Shown one piece after another: positions 1-4,423 of a DNA stretch of 8,469 nt. The position numbers and the translations under genes are program-made. Origin of the DNA: Bacillota bacterium (GTDB lineage Bacteria; Bacillota; Clostridia; Christensenellales; CAG-138). The stretch is from the NCBI GenBank assembly GCA_023458355.1, contig JAEWZS010000161.1, positions 1 to 8,469 of the forward strand, given 5' to 3'. The notes below the pieces were generated by a model, which was not told the origin of the DNA, did no database searches, and saw only the letters and a program-made list of their open reading frames with translations. Numbering within the stretch: position 1 is the stretch's first letter; every line of letters begins with the position of its first letter.

Positions 1-216
1 CCTCCGGGGCAGGAGGAGTGGGGTTAATTTAAAAAAATATGAGTTCCCTTTCTTGGAAATGGTATGAACGCAAATAAGCACAAAAGAAACCCATAGAATG
101 ATAAAAAATACGGGTTATAGTTTATGAAAATCTTGCGTATATGAAATAAGGAATTGTGCGTGCGGTTGCATGTATGCTATCATTTATGTTGATTACTTGG
201 GAAAAATGGGGAAAGC
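1..216. other. Upstream intergenic region
   Basis: This AT-rich stretch before the first gene shows no convincing gene. The left edge has a short inverted repeat, CCTCC (1-5) with GGAGG (12-16), and all three forward frames close by base 66. The tail of an upstream gene could therefore end here, but nothing identifies it. A weak 5-bp stem, AACCC (88-92) with GGGTT (112-116), has a 19-nt loop and is probably chance. A candidate promoter for the gene at 217 lies at 154-183. Confidence 0.5.
154..183 (+). promoter_or_regulatory. Candidate promoter of the BIG2-NlpC/P60 gene
   Basis: A -35-like TTGTGC (154-159) and a -10-like TATCAT (178-183) are separated by 18 nt. The -10 is preceded by TGC, giving an extended -10 (TGnTATCAT). 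Transcription would start near 190, about 27 nt before the ATG. The -35 is a poor match, so this is tentative. The ribosome binding site is also weak, only GGGGAAAG just before the start. Confidence 0.35.
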
Positions 217-1911
217 ATGAAACGCATATTTTTAACTCTTCTAACGGCAACACTTCTTTTCGGATGTTTTTTTACCGCGAAAGCAGAGGGTGAAGTACAG
301 ACAATCCTTGTAAAAAGCCTCGAATTAAACCGTACAAAAGCGGCCTTTACACTCAAACAGGGCAAAGTTATGCCCGTATTTTCGCTTACTGCTAAAGTGA
401 AACCTTCAAATGCTACCGCACCGCAGCTTAGCTTTGTCAGTTCAAACGAATCGGTTGCCACAGTGGACCAAACCGGACTTGTGACCTGCGTGGGCTTTGG
501 TCAAGCGGTCATAACCGTTTCGACAAATGACGGAAGCCAAAAATCTCAAAAATGCGTTGTTACCGTCAAGAAGACGGCTGTGACACGCATAAGCCTTGGG
601 AGCGGAAGCTATACAATATCCATAGGTGCTGCAGAAGCGCTTGGTAAGACCACTAAGCTTACTGCGGAGGTTGCGCCCCAAGACGCGTTTGACAGAAGCC
701 TTACATGGTCAAGCTCGAATGAGTCTGTCGCCACAGTGGACCAAACGGGGCTTGTGACGAGCGTTAATTACGGAGAGGCAATTATCACCGCGAGCGCAAA
801 CGACGGCAGCTCAAAATCCGCAAGCTGCACCGTACGGGTCGAAAAGCTTAGCCTAAAAAGCATTGACTTTAAAAATGCAAGCGAAACCATCGCTGCCGAT
901 GCGGACGGGGCTTTAGGAAAAAAGCTTCAACTATCGGCATTGGTTTCGCCGCAAAACGCATTTGATACATCGCTTCTATGGTCGAGTTCCGATGAATCTG
1001 TCGCCCCGGTAGACAATAACGGGCTTGTAACGAGCGTTGGCTACGGTACTGCAGTCATGACTGCCACTGCCGCCGATTTAGGCGGTGTGAGCAGCAGCTG
1101 TACGGTCAATGTCTCTTATGTGAAAATCAAAAAGATATCCCTCAACGCCTCAAAGCTTTCCTTAAACGGCGGCGAGACATTTTTATTGAAGGCCACAGTA
1201 ATGCCCGAGGACGCGACCAAGAAGGCAATCACATGGCAGTCGAGCGATGCATCCATCGCGCGTGTGGATGAAAACGGTCTTGTGATAGGTTATAAAAAGG
1301 GTGAGGCAAAGATCAGTGCCGTAGCGGCGGATGGTTCTGGTGTCATTGGTATATGCAAGGTGAAGGTAACCTCAAATGCCAAAATATTGGAAAACGGCGA
1401 GGCAAAGGACCCTGTATTTTACAGCAATGTCTATGATTTGTATTCGCAGCTCGGAAGCGATGAGGAGCAAAGCTTAAGGGCATATTACAGCGCGCTGGGA
1501 AAAGACCGTGCGTCACGCATCATAAAAAAGGCGCTCGAATATGCAGGCGTCGGTTATATGTATGTGGATTGCAGCAAGCTTACAAAAATCGCCTATAGAG
1601 CGGGTGGATATTCCATTCCGCGCATATCGGACGACCAGGCTTACGCGCTTAGGTCGCGCACGGTTGATCGATCGAAGTTAAGACCGGGGGATTTGATCTT
1701 CTTTAAAAAGCTGCCGAACGAATTTTGTTCTTGCGGTGATGTCTGCAGGCGCTACGGGGAGATTCACCACGTCGGCATCTATTACGGATACGTGGACGGC
1801 AGCCATTACATCATCGATGCGAGCAGTGTTATAGGCAAAATCGTAATTCGCAAATGGGACGGCAGCGACAATTTTGCGGAGATGCTTTACGCGTTTGCTG
1901 CGCGGCGTTAG
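217..1911 (+). CDS. Secreted BIG2-repeat protein with C-terminal NlpC/P60 peptidase domain
   Basis: Predicted exported 564-residue cell-wall hydrolase. Residues 1-23 form a signal peptide (MKR, hydrophobic core, AKA before E24). A Cys at 17 (LLFGC) is only a poor lipobox. Four Ig-like BIG2 repeats follow (about 30-117, 121-208, 212-299, 302-386), each with the typical S(N/D)xS(V/I)A-x-VD-x-x-GLV core. They are probably spacer or adhesion modules. An NlpC/P60 domain covers about 430-564. Its likely nucleophile is C452 (DCS), with H518 in the HHVGIYYG motif; the usual third polar position appears to be D534. This family cleaves peptide bonds in peptidoglycan stem peptides. Odd points are K454 where the motif usually has Gly (DCSG), and an insert of roughly 15 residues with C504, C506 and C510 before the catalytic His. 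The start is the first ATG with a signal sequence, and its ribosome binding site is weak. Family assignment is firm; substrate and activity are not shown. Confidence 0.9.
   Translation: MKRIFLTLLTATLLFGCFFTAKAEGEVQTILVKSLELNRTKAAFTLKQGKVMPVFSLTAKVKPSNATAPQLSFVSSNESVATVDQTGLVTCVGFGQAVITVSTNDGSQKSQKCVVTVKKTAVTRISLGSGSYTISIGAAEALGKTTKLTAEVAPQDAFDRSLTWSSSNESVATVDQTGLVTSVNYGEAIITASANDGSSKSASCTVRVEKLSLKSIDFKNASETIAADADGALGKKLQLSALVSPQNAFDTSLLWSSSDESVAPVDNNGLVTSVGYGTAVMTATAADLGGVSSSCTVNVSYVKIKKISLNASKLSLNGGETFLLKATVMPEDATKKAITWQSSDASIARVDENGLVIGYKKGEAKISAVAADGSGVIGICKVKVTSNAKILENGEAKDPVFYSNVYDLYSQLGSDEEQSLRAYYSALGKDRASRIIKKALEYAGVGYMYVDCSKLTKIAYRAGGYSIPRISDDQAYALRSRTVDRSKLRPGDLIFFKKLPNEFCSCGDVCRRYGEIHHVGIYYGYVDGSHYIIDASSVIGKIVIRKWDGSDNFAEMLYAFAARR
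304..1374 (+). repeat. Tandem in-frame repeats encoding four BIG2 domains
   Basis: The first three units have an exact 273-nt period (91 codons); the fourth is 18 nt shorter. The ESVA-type core recurs at residues 76-81, 167-172, 258-263 and 343-348. Units 1 and 2 share an identical 17-base stretch (457-473 and 730-746) encoding the ATVDQT core. Units 3 and 4 are more diverged. The pattern suggests internal duplication of a BIG2 module, with the duplication of unit 1 or 2 the most recent or maintained by gene conversion. Confidence 0.85.
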
Positions 1912-1916
1912 CGGTA

Positions 1917-2054
1917 TCGCGCAAATGACTGAGGTCATTTGCGCGAGTAAGGACTTCCACGGTTTTGCTGCGTCTGCGACGCGGTCGCAAAACCGCGAAA
2001 GGAACGAAATCCTTCGGATTTCATCCGTTTTGACGCACATGTCGTCAAAGCCGG
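1917..2054. repeat. Tandem hairpin array, possible intergenic repeat element or structured RNA
   Basis: Beginning 5 bases after the NlpC/P60 gene stop, four stems follow one another. HP1 is a perfect 13-bp stem, TCGCGCAAATGAC (1917-1929) with its complement (1934-1946), loop TGAG. HP2 is a perfect 9-bp stem, CGGTTTTGC (1960-1968) with GCAAAACCG (1987-1995), enclosing a 5-bp hairpin GCGTC/GACGC (1970-1982). HP3 is a perfect 7-bp stem, GAAATCC (2006-2012) with GGATTTC (2016-2022), loop TTC. HP4 pairs TTTGACG (2029-2035) with CGTCAAA (2043-2049) and extends outward through a U-G pair and one bulge to CCG/CGG (2025-2054). None is followed by a T-run on the plus strand, so they are not ordinary plus-strand terminators. 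Palindrome density of this kind suggests a dispersed intergenic repeat or a structured RNA; which one cannot be decided from a single copy. Confidence 0.7.
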
Positions 2055-2084
2055 AAAAAAATCAAGGAGTTGTTACCCCTTGAT
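2055..2084 (-). terminator. Intrinsic terminator for the rsmA transcript (minus strand)
   Basis: Read on the minus strand, ATCAAGGGGT pairs with ACTCCTTGAT around an AACA loop, a 10-bp stem with one G-U pair. Six T residues follow at once (complement of the A-run 2055-2060). On the plus strand the G-U pair becomes an A-C mismatch and no T-run follows, so the minus strand is the functional direction. It lies about 70 bases past the rsmA stop. Confidence 0.72.
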
Positions 2085-2090
2085 AATCCC

Positions 2091-2117
2091 TTAGGTGGGA
2101 ACGATACCTTGACCTAA
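2091..2117. repeat. Short inverted repeat between the two terminator-like hairpins
   Basis: TTAGGT (2091-2096) is complementary to ACCTAA (2112-2117), with a 15-nt loop. The loop contains a second CCTTGA (2107-2112) identical to the one at 2078-2083. The stem is weak alone, but it fits the palindrome-dense character of this intergenic region. Confidence 0.4.
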
Positions 2118-2125
2118 ATATAGTA

Positions 2126-2149
2126 AGGCGGGATGATTTCATCCCGCCT
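2126..2149. terminator. GC-rich hairpin between convergent genes, likely bidirectional terminator
   Basis: AGGCGGGATG (2126-2135) pairs perfectly with CATCCCGCCT (2140-2149) across an ATTT loop. It sits only 5 bases past the rsmA stop and about 215 bases past the stop of the plus-strand gene. The plus-strand side continues into a moderately T-rich tail (CTTATCTATTTTTC). The minus-strand side has only an interrupted T-rich tail. The strong stem and position between converging genes support termination from both sides, although neither tail is ideal. Confidence 0.6.
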
Positions 2150-2154
2150 CTTAT

Positions 2155-2988
2155 CTATTTTTCAATTTTCTCAATCTTCATTGCCAGCTTTGCAAATATA
2201 TCCGGCGGCAAAGACTCCGCGCGCGCGTTAGGATTTATACCGCATGCATCAAGTGTATCCGACAGCGCTTCGCGGGTTTGAAACAACGGTTTTAGGTTAT
2301 TGAATATCGTCTTTCTGCGCATGGAAAACGCGACAGTTAAAAGCGTCGGGAGTGTTTTTATAAAAGGCGTATCTGTTTTTTTAACAAGACGTATCACGAC
2401 AGAGTCCACCTCCGGTGCGGGGTAATATGCCGCAGGGGACAGGGAAAGTACCTTCTTAATCGTATAGCCGAATTGCGCGAGAACCGTCATTGGCCCGTAT
2501 ATTTTCGTTTCGGGCGGGGTAAAAAAGCGCTCAGCGGCTTCTTTTTGGAGCATGAGCGTCATGCTCTCAATAGGATAATCGCCGCTTAGAAGCGCCATGC
2601 AGATGGGTGATGTAACATAATAGGGCAGATTGGCGACGACGCAAAAACTTCCGCTCTCAAAAAAGTTCGTATAAAGCTCATTTACGTCAAACTTTAAAAA
2701 ATCGCGGTGGATGAGAAGAACATTATTTGCATCCGTAAGCCTTGTTTGAAGCACGTTGTATAAGGCAAAGTCTATTTCTACGGCAGCAAGCTTTTTTGCG
2801 CGACCTATTAAAGGAACGGTTAGTGCACCCAAGCCCGGGCCAATCTCGAGGACGCATTTCTCATCTATGTCAGCAGCATCGAGGATGCAGGAAATTGCGC
2901 TTTTGTCGCACAAAAAATTCTGCCCGAGCGCCTTATTTGGCGTCAGGCCGAATTGATGTAAAAGCTCTTTTGTTTTCGCTGTACTCAT
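2155..2988 (-). CDS. rsmA: 16S rRNA (adenine-N6,N6)-dimethyltransferase RsmA/KsgA
   Basis: Cytoplasmic methyltransferase that uses S-adenosylmethionine to dimethylate two adjacent adenines in the 3'-terminal hairpin of 16S rRNA late in small-subunit assembly. The 277 residues match the usual family length. Visible motifs in order are: LGQNFL (21-26) at the N-terminus; the SAM-binding loop EIGPGLG (48-54); the acidic VEID (70-73) that contacts the SAM ribose; RDFL (95-98); and the NLPYY catalytic motif (120-124). A C-terminal helical domain carries the conserved FSMRRKT segment. The gene starts inside the stop of the upstream yabE-like gene (TGATG, sharing base 2988) and has no clear ribosome binding site, so it probably depends on translational coupling. 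In Bacillus subtilis ksgA also lies just downstream of yabE, but with rnmV between them; no rnmV is present here. Identification is secure. Confidence 0.96.
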   Translation of the reverse strand: MSTAKTKELLHQFGLTPNKALGQNFLCDKSAISCILDAADIDEKCVLEIGPGLGALTVPLIGRAKKLAAVEIDFALYNVLQTRLTDANNVLLIHRDFLKFDVNELYTNFFESGSFCVVANLPYYVTSPICMALLSGDYPIESMTLMLQKEAAERFFTPPETKIYGPMTVLAQFGYTIKKVLSLSPAAYYPAPEVDSVVIRLVKKTDTPFIKTLPTLLTVAFSMRRKTIFNNLKPLFQTREALSDTLDACGINPNARAESLPPDIFAKLAMKIEKIEK

Positions 2989-4229
2989 CAGTTTACTTTA
3001 ATGTAGATGGTTCGGTTGTACTTGCGTCCCCAACGCACAGCTTCTGCCCTCGTATTAAACCACAAATCAATGGCGTTGGATTTCTCACCGCTGTAGTTGC
3101 GGAATGCCCCCGTGTCAAGAGCGGTTCCGTAGCCATAGCCCGGTATGTAGATTTTTGTGTAATAGGGTATGAGTTTGGGATTCACTGCAATGGTACCAAG
3201 CTTTGGCCTGGTGCCTGTGGCGGTACGAGTTCCGGTGCAATAGCCCGTGATGGCATGTACGGTGATCGCCTTCCAGCCATCTACACCGTCGCTTGGCCGT
3301 ACGATATTGTGGCGGTTGAAGGTGCGCCATTCTCCTTCGTATTTGGTCTGGTAATGGATCTTGGTGCCCACGCGGACGACCTCATCGACGGCAGGCTCGA
3401 TTACTCTTTGGCCAACGATTGTACGCGAGACCACAACCCCGTTTTTGGTAATAACCCTTCTCGTGACTTCCTTTACGCCGTCCCGGCCTTCTTGCACCAC
3501 CACGGGGTCTTTGTAATTGTATATGGTATCGTCCTTGATGGTGATCTCACGATAATAGAGGGGCACAAGATTATCCTTCTCATTGTACGGATAGGATATT
3601 TCCACATCGATGTGTTGTATCTTCATGCCGGGCTCAATATCCTCAAAGGGTCGGTTGGACAACTCGTCCTCCACACCGGCTTTTACGCCCGCAATATCGA
3701 GAGCATCGCCAACGGTACCGTCTGTCATGTTAAGAATCGTAACATAGCTATGGGATTCTACCGCAACAGGAAATGCGCGTATGACATTTACTTCCATACC
3801 GTCTTTAATAAGTGCGGATTGGTCCTGGTTGAGCTCATCATAGGATGAAAGCATAATGCCGCTTCGAGATAAAAAATCAGAAACAGAGGATTCGCGTGCC
3901 ATAAAATGAGCGGTCGCGCCATCTGCGTTTAAAGTCACTTGCCGCATTTTAGTATCAGTGCTCAGGGCAAATAAAAAATATACGATAGCAGCGGTCGTGG
4001 CAAGGCCCATAAATATGTCAAACGCGATAAGTATAGGTTTTTTGCCGCCCGGAATTTTAGGGAACGGCAGTTTACTGACGCGCTCGAGCGCGCGATGCGC
4101 TTTTTGAGAGGCTGTGTCCGCGTGCTTTTTAAATGAAGCAAAAATATACTCGAAAAAGACCGCTGCTCCTCTTTTCGGGCGAACAGCCTCCATGGCCGCA
4201 TGCTTTCTCGGTTTTTTTTGCTCGAACAT
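2988..4229 (-). CDS. yabE: YabE-like cell-wall protein with DUF348, G5 and 3D domains
   Basis: Membrane-anchored envelope protein of 413 residues from the chosen start. A basic cytoplasmic N-terminus (about 1-64) precedes one membrane segment (about 65-89). Two DUF348-type repeats follow (about 96-150 and 151-210), then a G5 domain (about 215-295, a proposed cell-wall-binding module), and a C-terminal 3D domain (about 325-413). The 3D fold is shared with MltA and Sps/Rpf-like factors and is often linked to peptidoglycan cleavage. The family is named for three Asp residues: here D372 (ALDTGAF) and D388 (AIDLWF) are present, while the expected AVDP Asp is N350 (AVNP). The start at 4229 is chosen because AAGGAGG lies 4 bases upstream. 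A GTG 18 bases further upstream would sit about at the transcription start. Codons 4-6 contain a run of eight A residues. It overlaps rsmA by one base and is probably co-transcribed with it. Catalytic activity is unproven. Confidence 0.9.
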   Translation of the reverse strand: MFEQKKPRKHAAMEAVRPKRGAAVFFEYIFASFKKHADTASQKAHRALERVSKLPFPKIPGGKKPILIAFDIFMGLATTAAIVYFLFALSTDTKMRQVTLNADGATAHFMARESSVSDFLSRSGIMLSSYDELNQDQSALIKDGMEVNVIRAFPVAVESHSYVTILNMTDGTVGDALDIAGVKAGVEDELSNRPFEDIEPGMKIQHIDVEISYPYNEKDNLVPLYYREITIKDDTIYNYKDPVVVQEGRDGVKEVTRRVITKNGVVVSRTIVGQRVIEPAVDEVVRVGTKIHYQTKYEGEWRTFNRHNIVRPSDGVDGWKAITVHAITGYCTGTRTATGTRPKLGTIAVNPKLIPYYTKIYIPGYGYGTALDTGAFRNYSGEKSNAIDLWFNTRAEAVRWGRKYNRTIYIKVN

Positions 4230-4233
4230 AGCG

Positions 4234-4240
4234 CCTCCTT
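4234..4240 (-). promoter_or_regulatory. Ribosome binding site that fixes the yabE-like start
   Basis: On the minus strand AAGGAGG ends 4 bases before the ATG at 4229. This near-perfect Shine-Dalgarno sequence favours 4229 over the in-frame GTG at 4247, which lies upstream of the site itself. Confidence 0.85.
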
Positions 4241-4252
4241 GAAACACCCAAT

Positions 4253-4281
4253 ATTTTATCAGTGTGGCTGAGGTGTGTCAA
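4253..4281 (-). promoter_or_regulatory. Sigma-A-type promoter of the yabE-rsmA transcript
   Basis: On the minus strand a perfect TTGACA (4281-4276) is followed, after a 17-nt spacer, by TAAAAT (4258-4253), one base from consensus. Transcription should start near 4246, leaving a leader of about 17 nt with the ribosome binding site. It diverges from the penicillin-binding protein promoter, with about 75 bases between the two -35 elements. Confidence 0.85.
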
Positions 4282-4356
4282 ATGAACGATGTATGGCCGA
4301 GTTTCTATGATCCTACTAATAAAACTATATATACTGAAAACGTTACGCGGTTGCGG

Positions 4357-4386
4357 TTTACAGCTTGTTTTAAACAAGTATATAAT
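4357..4386 (+). promoter_or_regulatory. Promoter of the MecA/PbpC-like penicillin-binding protein gene
   Basis: TTTACA (4357-4362, one mismatch to TTGACA) and a perfect TATAAT (4381-4386) are spaced 18 nt apart. Transcription would begin near 4393, about 30 bases before the ATG at 4424. This excludes the longer open frame beginning at 4289, because that codon lies upstream of the promoter. The spacer carries a palindrome (separate entry). Confidence 0.8.
4364..4378. promoter_or_regulatory. Palindromic candidate operator inside the PBP promoter spacer
   Basis: CTTGTTTTAAACAAG is a perfect 7-bp inverted repeat with one central base. It fills nearly the whole spacer between the -35 and -10. A protein bound there would block RNA polymerase, so it looks like a repressor site. 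It does not match the TACA-nn-TGTA pattern of BlaI/MecI operators, and no regulator is encoded in the window. A chance AT-rich palindrome remains possible. Confidence 0.45.
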
Positions 4387-4411
4387 ACACATGAACGTTA
4401 AAATATCTATA

Positions 4412-4418
4412 AAAGGAG
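4412..4418 (+). promoter_or_regulatory. Ribosome binding site that fixes the PBP start
   Basis: AAAGGAG lies 5 bases before the ATG at 4424. The ATG at 4391, although in frame, has no such site and would put residues before the lipoprotein signal, so 4424 is preferred. Confidence 0.8.
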
Positions 4419-4423
4419 CGCGC

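Noticed and set aside
1..27. Possible C-terminal tail of an upstream gene (eight codons then TAA)
   Set aside because: Eight codons give no identity, and the other frames are open as well, so no partial gene can be supported.
1874..2083. Small plus-strand open frame of 69 codons overlapping the end of the NlpC/P60 gene
   Set aside because: It starts inside the real gene in another frame without a ribosome binding site and runs through the hairpin array. Its sequence is dictated by inverted repeats, and the opposite strand is open too.
2091..2149. T-box riboswitch-like reading of the AGGTGGGAACG motif followed by a hairpin
   Set aside because: The T-box core AGGGTGGNACCGCG is only partly matched, there is no specifier region, and no plus-strand gene follows; the next gene is convergent.
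2742..3848. Long plus-strand open frame (368 codons) antisense to rsmA and the yabE-like gene
   Set aside because: It crosses two well-supported genes on the opposite strand, shows no recognisable domain, and has no convincing start signal. It is a shadow frame.
4357..4372. BlaI/MecI operator at the PBP promoter
   Set aside because: TACA-GC-TTGT departs from the TACA-nn-TGTA pattern in the second half, and no blaI/mecI-type regulator is present nearby.
4289..4423. N-terminal extension of the PBP open frame up to base 4289
   Set aside because: A strong promoter lies within this stretch (-10 at 4381-4386), and the ATG at 4424 has both a ribosome binding site and a lipoprotein signal.
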